Assembly (NCBI GenBank): GCA_023248215.1
Contig: JAHFEW010000001.1
Coordinates: 1 to 64,000, forward strand
Direction: 5' to 3'
Length of the DNA stretch: 64,000 bases
From: Nitrospira sp.
GTDB taxonomy: Bacteria; Nitrospirota; Nitrospiria; Nitrospirales; Nitrospiraceae
Shown: piece by piece, positions 25,013 through 33,421 of the stretch
How positions within the stretch are numbered: position 1 is the stretch's first letter
How the letters are laid out: each line of letters starts with the position of its first letter
Program-made: the position numbers and the translations under genes
Notes under the pieces: generated by a model
The model's database searches: none
Told to the model about the DNA's origin: nothing
Seen by the model: only the letters and a program-made list of their open reading frames with translations

Positions 25013-27150
25013 TGCAACGATCAACTGAGGCGCGGTCCTCGATCCGCAAGACGGTGCTTTTCTGGTGGATCCTTTTCGTCGTGATGCAAATGGCCGAGCG
25101 TGTCTTCCTGCTCCGTGATGCGTTCGCCCAGGAAACGCCCACGCTCGCGCTTCTCCTCAAGACGCTGGCAGTCGGGGTGCGGGGAGATTTCATCACCGCT
25201 ACTTTTGCACTGGTATTGGCCGCGATCGGCGCAGGGGGATGGGCATTATTGAGGCAAAGATGGACCGGCCTGCGAGGCTCTGCACGGTTATTCGCCCTGT
25301 CGTTCCGGCCGGCCCTGCACGTGAGCTGTGTTCTGTTCGGGGTGCTGCTGTTCGTCCTCTTGTGTGTCGACATGGGGTATTACGGCTTCAATCGGCAACA
25401 TATGGATTTCGTGTTTCTCGAATACCTCGGGGATCTGTTCGGGCCTGCGGCGACGACGGAGGAGACCAACGCGCAGGCGCTGAAACAAACCGGCGCGGAG
25501 CTGGAGGCCGTTGGGAAATGGGCAGGGCGGCTGGTGCTCTTCCTCGGCATTCAGGCGGTGGGGATCGGTCTGTGGTGGTGGTGTTTCTCCGCCGCCGTGG
25601 TTCCGGCGCTCTCCCGATGGCGGCTGGGGTCGGGCTTTCAGGCGAACGCCCTGCTCTGTGTGTGTCTGGTCGGCGGCGGCGCCGGATTCCATCCGTTGGG
25701 GCCTTACGGCATTCGGATTGTCCACATCGGTAGCACGGTCTATTACACGCTGGCCCAAAATCCAATTTTGTTCGCCGGCGAGGCGTTACGAGTGGCCTGG
25801 GTGTCGCGAGGATCGATGGCGCAGCGAGCGAACACCGAGATCATGCCGTACGACGTCGCGGTTCGCACGGCTCAGGACCTGTTGGGACCAGGCGAAGTGT
25901 TTCCGGATCCACGCTACCCCTTGCTCCGAGCCATGGCGCCCGCTGCCGACGGCGTCCGGTTGTCCAAGCCGGCTAACGTGCTCATCCTGTTTCTGGAAGG
26001 GTTGGACCGTCGATACCTTGGGCAGACTTACGGCGAGGTGCGGGGGACTCCGTTTCTGGATCGGTTGAAGGACGACAGCGTCTATTTCACGAATTTTTTT
26101 TCCAACGGTGTCCAGACCTCCCGGGGACTCTTCGCCACCCTCTGCAGCACCTACCCGCGGCATGGGGCCTCCGCAATGAAAACGCGCTATGCCCACGATT
26201 ATCTCTGCCTGCCGTCTCTCTTGCAGCGCCAAGGCTACAGCACGGAGATGGTGATCGGGCAGCATCGGGATCTCAACCGGCTACAAACGTTTCTCTCGCG
26301 AAATGGCCTGCGGCAGTTGTTGGACGAGGGTGATTTTCCTTCGCAGGCGGAACGGGCCGGACTGGGCATTGTCGACGGAGCTCTGTTCGATCTCTGTTAT
26401 GAGCGGATCAAGCAGCGCCAGGCGGAGGGCAAACCGTTCTTTCTCACCACCCTCACGCTGTCGACGCACCATCCCTTTGCCGCCCCGCCTCACCATGACG
26501 AGGTCCGTACGCTCCAGCAGCAGGTTGCGGACCAGTATGTCGGGGCGCTCCGGTATACGGATCTTGAATTAGAGCGAGTGTTCACCAAGCTGGTTCGCGA
26601 GGGACTGTTGCGCAATACCGTCGTCGTGATCGTGGGTGACCATGGGCGGCATGAACCGGTCGGGAGCACCGATGTGGAGCGAAAGGCCGGCCATTTTGCC
26701 TCGCCGATGCTGATATGGATGGATGAATCGTTGCGAACGCCTGCCACCTACCGCCCACGGGCTGTGTCGACGATCGCGAGTCATGTGGACGTCGCGCCGA
26801 CCCTATTAGCCTTGAACGGAATGATGCCGGCGGTGGCGCCGTTCGCGGGGCATGACCTCACCTGCCTCCTCGTGCGGGACTGTTTGCCGGACCAGGTGGC
26901 CTATCTCACTAGCGTCTACGACAATCTGGTTGGGTTGGCCAGTCGTGAAGGTGTCTTGTTGTACTCGTTTCTGACAGAGAGGTTTCAAGAGACGAGTCTG
27001 ACGTTCGAACTCCTGCCTGAAGAACAAGAAGGCCCGCGACAACTCACCGCCTCCCGTTATCGGGAGTTGTTGGCGTTATACGAAGTGTCCAATGTGGCGC
27101 TTGATTCCAATCGCATCTGGTCCTGGCGAGAGTTTGGTCCACGGCTATGA
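25009..27150 (+). CDS. LTA synthase-like membrane phosphotransferase (sulfatase superfamily)
   Basis: A 713-residue inner-membrane protein with about five N-terminal transmembrane segments followed by a large periplasmic alkaline-phosphatase/sulfatase-type domain. Catalytic features are LFLEGLDRRYL (metal-binding Glu in place of Asp), the nucleophile Thr in NGVQTSRGLFATLCS near residue 370, and the metal-binding VIVGDHGRHEP and KAGHFASPMLIW regions. LtaS/MdoB/EptA relatives transfer phosphoglycerol or phosphoethanolamine from phospholipid to glycans. Its overlap (ATGA) with a core glycosyltransferase gene suggests it decorates LPS core. There is no Gram-positive teichoic acid context. Confidence 0.82.
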   Translation: MMQRSTEARSSIRKTVLFWWILFVVMQMAERVFLLRDAFAQETPTLALLLKTLAVGVRGDFITATFALVLAAIGAGGWALLRQRWTGLRGSARLFALSFRPALHVSCVLFGVLLFVLLCVDMGYYGFNRQHMDFVFLEYLGDLFGPAATTEETNAQALKQTGAELEAVGKWAGRLVLFLGIQAVGIGLWWWCFSAAVVPALSRWRLGSGFQANALLCVCLVGGGAGFHPLGPYGIRIVHIGSTVYYTLAQNPILFAGEALRVAWVSRGSMAQRANTEIMPYDVAVRTAQDLLGPGEVFPDPRYPLLRAMAPAADGVRLSKPANVLILFLEGLDRRYLGQTYGEVRGTPFLDRLKDDSVYFTNFFSNGVQTSRGLFATLCSTYPRHGASAMKTRYAHDYLCLPSLLQRQGYSTEMVIGQHRDLNRLQTFLSRNGLRQLLDEGDFPSQAERAGLGIVDGALFDLCYERIKQRQAEGKPFFLTTLTLSTHHPFAAPPHHDEVRTLQQQVADQYVGALRYTDLELERVFTKLVREGLLRNTVVVIVGDHGRHEPVGSTDVERKAGHFASPMLIWMDESLRTPATYRPRAVSTIASHVDVAPTLLALNGMMPAVAPFAGHDLTCLLVRDCLPDQVAYLTSVYDNLVGLASREGVLLYSFLTERFQETSLTFELLPEEQEGPRQLTASRYRELLALYEVSNVALDSNRIWSWREFGPRL

Positions 27151-27206
27151 GAAAGTACCGGCCATTCGGTGTGTAGGGAGGTTGAGTTTCTGTTCGAGAA
27201 GGAATC

Positions 27207-28016
27207 GTGACCGTGAGTCATACACCGATATCGGCCGTGATCATTGCCTATAATGATGAACCCAACATGCGGGCCTGCCTGGAATCAGTCACCTGGGCAG
27301 ATGAAATCATTGTGGTCGATTCTCACAGCACCGATGCCACCGAACGAATCAGCCGGGAGTTCACCGACAAGGTCTATCAGCATGAGTTTCACGGGTTTGG
27401 CCGTCTGCGGAACGAGGCCCTCGTGCATGCCACGCACGACTGGGTGTTCAGTTTGGATACGGACGAGCGGGCGACGCCGGAGTTGCGGGATGAAATCCGG
27501 CATGTATTGGCCGCCGGTCCGGAGGCCGATGCCTATTTTGTGCCCCGCAAAAACTATTTTCTGGGGCGATGGATCAAACATTGCGGCTGGTTCCCCGATT
27601 ATCGACAGCCGCAATTGTTTCGCAAGAGCCGTCTGCGTTATCGAGACGAACTGGTCCATGAAAGCTTCGATCTGGAAGGTCGCCTCGGCTATTTGACGGC
27701 CACGGCGCTGCAATACCCGTTTCGGGATATCGATCATTACTTGGCGAAGCAAGAACGCTACTCCGATCTGATGGCGCAACGCATGGTCGAGCAGGGGCGC
27801 TCCTTCTCGTGGCACCAGCTGCTGTCGCATCCCTGCTTCACCTTTCTGAAAATGTATGTCGGGCGCAAGGGCTGCCTGGACGGTGTGCCGGGCCTCATTT
27901 TGTCCGGGCTCTATGCCTACTATACGTTCATCAAATACGCTCGTTTTTGGGAGCTGCAGGGCGCAGCGGCGCTTGCAGGGCATCCGGCTGCACCAGTGAA
28001 ACAAGGGCATGGATGA
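27207..28016 (+). CDS. GT2 glycosyltransferase, WaaE/KdtX-like
   Basis: A 269-residue GT-A glycosyltransferase. It has the GT2 start ISAVIIAYNDEPNMRACLESV, WADEIIVVDSHSTDAT, the DXD-type SLDTDERAT segment and the C-terminal GRKGCLDGVPGLILSGLYAYYTFIKYARFWE, typical of WaaE/LgtF-like beta-1,4-glucosyltransferases that add glucose to inner-core heptose. The start is GTG 27207 with GAAGGA ahead. A gap of 56 bases after the phosphotransferase gene holds nothing recognisable. It is followed by a paralogue that overlaps by ATGA, so the two probably add successive residues. Confidence 0.86.
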   Translation: MTVSHTPISAVIIAYNDEPNMRACLESVTWADEIIVVDSHSTDATERISREFTDKVYQHEFHGFGRLRNEALVHATHDWVFSLDTDERATPELRDEIRHVLAAGPEADAYFVPRKNYFLGRWIKHCGWFPDYRQPQLFRKSRLRYRDELVHESFDLEGRLGYLTATALQYPFRDIDHYLAKQERYSDLMAQRMVEQGRSFSWHQLLSHPCFTFLKMYVGRKGCLDGVPGLILSGLYAYYTFIKYARFWELQGAAALAGHPAAPVKQGHG

Positions 28017-28810
28017 AGGACATCGGGGCGGAACAGAAGCGAGGGTTGATGACGATCGCGGCGGTGGTCATTACCAAGGATGAAGAGAACAACATCGTGG
28101 ACTGTCTTGAGTCGGTGCGCTGGGCTGACGAGCTCATTGTGGTGGATGCCGAGAGCCGGGATCGGACCATCGAGCTGGCGAAGCGTTATACTCCGCGGGT
28201 GTTCGTCCGCCCGTGGCCGGGGTATGGTCCGCAAAAAAACTTCGGGATCGATCAAGCCGACGCGGAATGGATTCTCGTCGTGGATGCCGATGAGCGGGTG
28301 ACCGACGGCCTGCGACGAGAGATTCAAGCGCTTCTGGCCGCGATCCCGCCCGCTGAGATCGGGGGCTATGAGATTCCCCGGCGGAATTTCTTTTACGGGA
28401 AATGGATTCAAGGCGGCGGTCTGTTCCCAGACTACCAATTGAGGCTCTTCCGAAAGACTTCCGGACGATATGACGATGTGCGGTTGCACGAAAACTTCAC
28501 ACTCAGTGGGCGTCGGGAGCGGCTTCGTGAGCCTTTCGATCACTACAGCATGCCCACCGTGAACCATCACATCCGCAAGATGATGCGGTACTCGACCCTG
28601 GGCGCCGATGAGAAACTTAAACGAGTCACCCACATCAGCGGGTGGGTCATCGCGACGCACCATCTCGGCACGATGCTGAAGACCCTGTTCGTGCGTGGCG
28701 GCTACCGGGACGGGGTGCACGGTTTGGTGGTGGCGATGTTCGCCGGCCTCCATACGTTCGTCAAATATGCCAAGGCCTGGGAGCGGTTGAATGTGAGGCG
28801 CGAAGGATGA
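28013..28810 (+). CDS. GT2 glycosyltransferase, second WaaE/KdtX-like paralogue
   Basis: A 265-residue relative of the previous gene: AAVVITKDEENNIVDCLESV, WADELIVVDAESRDRT, LVVDADERVTD, IPRRNFFYGKWIQGGGLFPDYQLRLFRK and the closing VRGGYRDGVHGLVVAMFAGLHTFVKYAKAWERL. ATG 28013 overlaps the upstream stop (ATGA); ATG 28049, with GAGGG just ahead, is an equally possible start that removes 12 residues. The tandem pair looks like gene duplication followed by divergence of acceptor specificity. Confidence 0.85.
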   Translation: MKDIGAEQKRGLMTIAAVVITKDEENNIVDCLESVRWADELIVVDAESRDRTIELAKRYTPRVFVRPWPGYGPQKNFGIDQADAEWILVVDADERVTDGLRREIQALLAAIPPAEIGGYEIPRRNFFYGKWIQGGGLFPDYQLRLFRKTSGRYDDVRLHENFTLSGRRERLREPFDHYSMPTVNHHIRKMMRYSTLGADEKLKRVTHISGWVIATHHLGTMLKTLFVRGGYRDGVHGLVVAMFAGLHTFVKYAKAWERLNVRREG

Positions 28811-28860
28811 GTAGGACTCAAGCCTCTCGCATGGACGCGATGGAGGCGCCTTTCGCCTGA
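28807..28860 (+). CDS. 17-codon linker ORF bridging two glycosyltransferase genes
   Basis: A 17-codon ORF (MSRTQASRMDAMEAPFA) whose ATG overlaps the stop of the upstream GT2 gene (ATGA) and whose TGA overlaps the ATG of the downstream GT4 gene (TGATG). It fills the 49-base gap exactly. The peptide is unlikely to have its own function. The arrangement would let ribosomes pass from one gene to the next by termination-reinitiation. It could also be chance, or the remnant of a deletion. Confidence 0.3.
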   Translation: MSRTQASRMDAMEAPFA

Positions 28861-29963
28861 TGCGTGTTGGGATCGACGCGGCTTCGATCGTAGGAGACAA
28901 GGGCGGCGTCGGCTGGCATACCTATCATCTTCTGCGAGCCTTACTGGCCTTGAACGAGGAGATCGAGTATGTCGGGTATCTCCGGCCTGGTTCCCTGCGG
29001 GCAGGCCGGCTCGATGGCTGGCCGGTGAACGATCGGATGCGTTGGGTAGAAGTGTCGCGGTGGCTGATGCCCTGGCGGGGAGCTTGGGACGGCCTTGATC
29101 TCTATCATGGCCCCAATTTCAAGATGCACACGACGGGACGGTCGGGCGGCATCGTGACCATCCATGACCTCTGGCTCGCTCGTTATCCGGAATATTCACG
29201 AAAACTATTGGGGCAAGCAGGCTCGTCTCGGCGGGCAAGGGCCACGGCGTTACGGGCACGAAAAGTCGTGACGGTCTCGGAGTTTTCCGCTCAGGAAATC
29301 GAGGGGCTGTACGGCGTTCCGCGTGAGCATCTGGTCGTCATCCATAACGGAGTGTCCGAAGATTTCTCTCCGATGCGCGACCAGCAGGCCATAGTTGAAC
29401 TGCGACAACGTTGGACGATCCCAGCGGCCGGGTTCATCCTGTTCGTCGGGGGCGCCGATCCGAGAAAGAACCATCGCGTCTTTTTGCAGGCGGTGACGCA
29501 GTCGCGTTCGCAACTGGGGGGGCGGGTCATCGTGCTCGTGGGTGACGAGGATCATCCGCAAGGGAGTTACCGGGCAACGGCGCAGGCGCTTGGTTTGGAA
29601 CAGGATGTCCGTTGTACCGGGCGTCTCGACCGCGAAGACTTGCGGCGGCTCTATTCCTTCGCCGACCTGTTTGTATTTCCTTCACGCTACGAGGGATTCG
29701 GTATGCCCATCCTGGAGGCGATGGCCTGCGGAGCGCCGACGATCACCTCGTCGACATCCTCCCTGCCGGAGGTGGCAGGAGACGCGGCATTGCTGGTGGA
29801 TCCCGACGATGTCGAGGCATTGGGAAGGGCGATGGTGACGGTATTGTCCGATCAGGACCTCCGACAGAGACTGCGACAGCGTGGATTCGAACGCGCCCGG
29901 CTCTTCACGTGGGAGCGCGCGGCATTGCGCACCAGTGCCCTGTATCGTGAACTCTGTGCCTAG
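28860..29963 (+). CDS. GT4 family glycosyltransferase
   Basis: A 367-residue GT-B enzyme with GIDAASIVGDKGGVGWHTYH at the start, LYHGPNFKMHTT, IVTIHDLWLARYPE, VVTVSEFSAQEI, IHNGVSEDFSP, FVGGADPRKNHRVFLQAV and the donor-site FPSRYEGFGMPILEAMACGAP with SSLPEVAGDAALLVDPDD. These are typical of mannosyl/rhamnosyl-type GT4 enzymes of O-chain synthesis. Its stop codon TAG (29961-29963) is the first triplet of repeat copy 2, so its last residues (YRELCA) lie right at the repeat border. Confidence 0.87.
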   Translation: MRVGIDAASIVGDKGGVGWHTYHLLRALLALNEEIEYVGYLRPGSLRAGRLDGWPVNDRMRWVEVSRWLMPWRGAWDGLDLYHGPNFKMHTTGRSGGIVTIHDLWLARYPEYSRKLLGQAGSSRRARATALRARKVVTVSEFSAQEIEGLYGVPREHLVVIHNGVSEDFSPMRDQQAIVELRQRWTIPAAGFILFVGGADPRKNHRVFLQAVTQSRSQLGGRVIVLVGDEDHPQGSYRATAQALGLEQDVRCTGRLDREDLRRLYSFADLFVFPSRYEGFGMPILEAMACGAPTITSSTSSLPEVAGDAALLVDPDDVEALGRAMVTVLSDQDLRQRLRQRGFERARLFTWERAALRTSALYRELCA

Positions 29964-30168
29964 CAGGCTGTTGAAAAAGCCCGCCAGCATCGTTCTCGCA
30001 TCGCTCAGAGGCTCACCGTACGGCACAGAGTACGATTCGCCTCTTCGCTTGCTGCGGCCTTGCTGGACGGCCTTTTTGAACAGCCTGCAGGCTATTCTGT
30101 TCCCGTGTGCGACTCCCTGCGGTTCTGTAGTTCAGGGGTGTGGGAGTAGTTTTTCAACAACCTGCTAG
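29961..30168 (+). repeat. Interspersed stop-codon repeat, copy 2 (short class, compound)
   Basis: It begins TAGCAGGCTGTTGAAAAAG, and its TAG is the stop of the upstream glycosyltransferase. The core closes at about 30090 with GGCCTTTTTGAACAGCCTGCAGG, whose variable block (CTGTT when complemented) matches the opening arm. An unrelated spacer of roughly 55 bases follows, then a third end TTTTTCAACAACCTGCTAG that is nearly a perfect inverse of the first end. The GC stem followed by T5 on each arm resembles a bidirectional terminator. The next gene starts 13 bases beyond. Confidence 0.88.
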
Positions 30169-30181
30169 GGACGACGGCACG

Positions 30182-31225
30182 ATGAATCTGCAGAATATCC
30201 TGGTCATCAAGTTGCGGCACATCGGCGACGTGCTTCTCTCGACACCTGTCTTGCGTGCGTTGCGAGAGGCCTTTCCCGACGCGCGACTGACCATGCTGGT
30301 CAACCGCGGGACGGAAGGGGTGCTTGCGCACAATCCGGATGTGAACGAAGTGTTGTGTGTCGAGAAGGGCACCTGGGAGGCCCAATTAAAGTTTGTGCGC
30401 ATGCTTCGACGGCGCGCGTTCGATTGCGTTATCGATCTGACTGACGGCGATCGATCGGCGGCCATCAGTCTGACGACGAGTGCGCCCGTCCGTGTGGGAT
30501 TCAATGCCGAACATCGCTGGCGAGGGTTGTTGTATAGCGCCGTGGCGAAACCGCGTCCGACGGACCGGCATCGAGTGGATTATGATCTCTGCGCCCTCCG
30601 GAACCTGGGCCTCGATCCGAAACCAGGCACTCCCGTCGTGCATGTGTCGCAGGCGGAGGAAGAGGTGGTGGAGACCTGGTTGCACGATGCCGGTCTGCTT
30701 TCATCGCGGAATTCTCCATTGTTGGTTTTGCTGCAGCCCGGGGCGCGATATTCACTGAAAATCTGGCCGCTTGAACGGTTCGCTGAATTGGCCGATCGTC
30801 TCGCCGACCGGTTTTCCTGTCGGATTCTCTTGGGCGGCGATCAACGGGAACGCGAGATCGCCGAGCAGATCGCCCGCAAGACGCGCTGTGCGCCCAAGGT
30901 GGTGGCGGGAAAATTTTCTCTGCTGCAATTTGCCTCGTTGGCAAAACGGTGCGCGTTGTTCGTCGGGAACGACGGCGGCGCCATGCACATCGCGGCGGCG
31001 ATGGGGACACCGGTGGTGGCGCTCTTCGGCCCGACCTATCCGCAGCGGTGGGGACCACGCGGTGGACCGGCGCAGGTGATCTACAAGGGCCTGGATTGTC
31101 GTGCCTGTTACCATCCGACCTGCTTGCGCGGCGACGACAGTTGCATGCAGCAAATCACTGTGGATGAAGTGTTTGAGGCGGCCAGCCGGATGCTGGAGCG
31201 CACGATTGCAGGGGCTGGGGCATGA
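30182..31225 (+). CDS. GT9 heptosyltransferase, WaaQ-like
   Basis: A third GT9 family heptosyltransferase, 347 residues: ILVIKLRHIGDVLLSTPVLRAL, FDCVIDLTDGDRSAA, RVGFNAEHRWRGLLY, LLQPGARYSLKIWPLERFAELA, FVGNDGGAMHIAAAMGTPVVALFGPTYPQRWGPRG and a C-terminal CRACYHPTCLRGDDSCM Cys cluster. The IKLRHIGDVLL motif resembles WaaQ (heptosyltransferase III). ATG 30182 was chosen because upstream codons of the ORF lie inside repeat copy 2. It overlaps the next gene by ATGA. Confidence 0.87.
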   Translation: MNLQNILVIKLRHIGDVLLSTPVLRALREAFPDARLTMLVNRGTEGVLAHNPDVNEVLCVEKGTWEAQLKFVRMLRRRAFDCVIDLTDGDRSAAISLTTSAPVRVGFNAEHRWRGLLYSAVAKPRPTDRHRVDYDLCALRNLGLDPKPGTPVVHVSQAEEEVVETWLHDAGLLSSRNSPLLVLLQPGARYSLKIWPLERFAELADRLADRFSCRILLGGDQREREIAEQIARKTRCAPKVVAGKFSLLQFASLAKRCALFVGNDGGAMHIAAAMGTPVVALFGPTYPQRWGPRGGPAQVIYKGLDCRACYHPTCLRGDDSCMQQITVDEVFEAASRMLERTIAGAGA

Positions 31226-32121
31226 GCGACGAACTGGTGAGCGTGGTGATTCCTGTCTACAACGGTGCGCCGTTTGTCGCGAAGGCCGTGGCGAGTGTGC
31301 GGGCGCAGAAGCACCGCACGGTGGAAATACTGGTGGTCGACGATGGATCGACCGATGGGACGCAGGACGTCTTGAAGCGCCTCGAGCAGAGCGACGGAAT
31401 CCGATGGTTTCAGCGTAGCCATGGGGGGCCGGCGCGCTCTCGGAATTATGGCATCGAAGCAGCACAGGGACAATTCATTGCGCTGTTGGATTGTGACGAC
31501 CAGTGGTTGCCCGGAAAACTCGCCGCCCAGTTGGCGCTCATGCATCAACGGCCTGACGTGGGGCTGGTCCATACGGATTTCGAGGTGCGGTTTGAAGACG
31601 GGACCTTGGAAGAGCGCGTGTCGGCGCGGTCGAGCCGTGAGCCGATGGTCCAGGCGTTTGCCGGCGGCCACGTTGCCCTTCCCTCCACGCTCCTGATAAG
31701 GAAAACGGCACTGGACCAGGTCGGTGGCTTGGATCCGGAACTCTACGGGTCGGAGGATTCCGACCTGACCATCCGGCTGTTTCGGGTCACCGCCTTCGAG
31801 TGTATCGATCAGGTGCTGGTGCACAAACTGCAGCGGGGCCATGGTTATCGGGATATGGCCTTTGATGAACAGACGCATCGAGAGCGCGTGCTTGCCAGCC
31901 GGGATCGTTTTCTCATGCGCCTCGAAGGGTTTGCTCCGCTGACGGCGGCCCAACGGGCGGCATTGGATCGCGAATGGGCGAACTACTTTCTGTTGAAAGG
32001 CGCGGCGGCTGAGCGGGTAGGCCGGCGGAGCGAGGCACGGCGACAGTATCGGGAAGCGATTCGCAAGGCGCCGTTACGGATTCGATGTTATACTCGCTGG
32101 CTCCGTACCTTGAAGCCCTAA
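31222..32121 (+). CDS. GT2 family glycosyltransferase
   Basis: A 299-residue GT-A enzyme: VSVVIPVYNGAPFVAKAVASV, ILVVDDGSTDGTQDV, GPARSRNYGIEAA, IALLDCDDQWLPGKL (DXD-like), then a C-terminal region with LYGSEDSDLTIRLFRV and a tail of helix-forming residues with TPR-like spacing. Its ATG overlaps the WaaQ-like stop. Its stop TAA (32119-32121) forms the first triplet of repeat copy 3 (TAACAGG). The acceptor and donor are unknown; it is likely part of outer-core or O-chain synthesis. Confidence 0.83.
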   Translation: MSDELVSVVIPVYNGAPFVAKAVASVRAQKHRTVEILVVDDGSTDGTQDVLKRLEQSDGIRWFQRSHGGPARSRNYGIEAAQGQFIALLDCDDQWLPGKLAAQLALMHQRPDVGLVHTDFEVRFEDGTLEERVSARSSREPMVQAFAGGHVALPSTLLIRKTALDQVGGLDPELYGSEDSDLTIRLFRVTAFECIDQVLVHKLQRGHGYRDMAFDEQTHRERVLASRDRFLMRLEGFAPLTAAQRAALDREWANYFLLKGAAAERVGRRSEARRQYREAIRKAPLRIRCYTRWLRTLKP

Positions 32122-32327
32122 CAGGAGGCTGAAACAGTCCGCCGGCTTCGTGCTCGACACCTGTGAAGCGTGAAGCGTATCTCGTCAGAGACCGCGGCCG
32201 CGCTGCCCCGAGAGACGAACGACGTTTCACGAACGACGGGTGAAGGGGCCGCCTTTTTGAGCCTCCCGTGGCGTGTGGAACATCGAGTTCTTAGAGGCGC
32301 CGAAATAGTTTTTCCGCAGTCTGCTGT
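32119..32327 (+). repeat. Interspersed stop-codon repeat, copy 3 (diverged, compound)
   Basis: It begins TAACAGGAGGCTGAAACAG; the TAA is the stop of the upstream GT2 gene. The middle arm GCCGCCTTTTTGAGCCTCCCG carries the same variable block (AGGCT) as the opening arm. A third end TTTTTCCGCAGTCTGCTG closes the compound element. The interior differs from other copies and holds the motif GTGAAGCGTGAAGCG together with ACGTTTCACGAACGACG. The most diverged copy; conservation is concentrated in the arms. Confidence 0.72.
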
Positions 32328-32380
32328 CGGCTTCCGGCTTCAAGGCCCATGACCCCTGCGAGGACATCACGAAGAACGCT

Positions 32381-33421
32381 ATGGAAACCATCAACTGCGA
32401 AGTGTGCGGAGGGACGTCGGCCACGACGATCTTCAGTCAGTATGATCTCGCCCACCAGGTGACGGACGAGTTGTTTACGGTGGTTCGTTGTCAGGGCTGC
32501 CGCATGCTGTTCTTGAATCCACGCCCGACCCGTGACGAGATCGGCCGCTACTATCCTGCCACGTACTATCCCGATGCTGCGCCGCATGCGGCCAGTGATC
32601 TCCGGCGTGCCGCGAAGCGGTGGTCGGGGAAGGTTCGGCGATGGATCGCTCAGGATTTTTATGGCTATCCGGCGCCGGAACAGGCGCGCGGATGGCAATG
32701 GGCGCGGCGGCTTGTGCTCTGGCCTGAGTTTCTGTGGCGCTGTTGGCGCGGGCGTGGCCTTCTGCCCTGGGCCGGGAGAGGCCGTGCCCTGGATGTCGGC
32801 TGCGGCGCAGGCAACAATCTGTTGTCGTTGCAAGAGCAAGGTTGGGACGTGTCAGGGGTGGATGCGAGCGCCGTGGCGGTGGCGCGCGCGCGGGCTCGCT
32901 TCGGTGATCGGGTGCGCCTGGGTGATTTGGGCTCGATGGCCTATCCGGACCGGACTTTTGATACGGTGTTATTCAGCCATGTGCTGGAACATTTGCACGG
33001 CCCGCAGCCTCTGCTGAAAGAAGTGTGGCGTATTTTGGATTGGGACGGCCGGGTGGTGATTCTCTGCCCCAATGCCGGCAGTCTGGAAGCAAAGCTCTTC
33101 GGTCGATGGTGGTTTCCGTGGGAGTTGCCTCGTCATCTGTTTCACTATGAAAAGGCGACGCTCAGGCGGGTGCTAGAGGCGGCTGGGTTCCAGATCGAAT
33201 CGATCAGGACCGGTCTCGGCTCGCTGTATTTTATGGCGAGCCTGGATCGGCTGTGGGAGCAACGGTTGGGCCGAGCCCTGCCCTATCGCCGGCTCATTGA
33301 AAAGGTATTCGCCCGGCCCTTCTGTTTCTGCGTCGGGCATCTGGGCGGTGGGACTGAGCTGAAGGTCTATGCCAGAAAAGAGCGGAATACACTTGACGCG
33401 GCTAGACAAAGTACGATCTGA
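32381..33421 (+). CDS. Class I SAM-dependent methyltransferase with N-terminal zinc motif
   Basis: A 346-residue methyltransferase. The N-terminus has a four-cysteine zinc site (CEVCGG and CQGCRMLF) as in many sugar or lipid methyltransferases. The SAM-binding motif I is ALDVGCGAGNNLLSLQEQG near residue 135, followed by GVDASAVAVARARARF and the post-motif VLFSHVLEHLHGPQPLLKE. The C-terminal LPRHLFHYEKATLRRVLEAAGF is typical of the Methyltransf_11/23 group. Its last 20 bases overlap convergently with the minus-strand GT2 gene. It probably methylates a glycan residue. Confidence 0.8.
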   Translation: METINCEVCGGTSATTIFSQYDLAHQVTDELFTVVRCQGCRMLFLNPRPTRDEIGRYYPATYYPDAAPHAASDLRRAAKRWSGKVRRWIAQDFYGYPAPEQARGWQWARRLVLWPEFLWRCWRGRGLLPWAGRGRALDVGCGAGNNLLSLQEQGWDVSGVDASAVAVARARARFGDRVRLGDLGSMAYPDRTFDTVLFSHVLEHLHGPQPLLKEVWRILDWDGRVVILCPNAGSLEAKLFGRWWFPWELPRHLFHYEKATLRRVLEAAGFQIESIRTGLGSLYFMASLDRLWEQRLGRALPYRRLIEKVFARPFCFCVGHLGGGTELKVYARKERNTLDAARQSTI

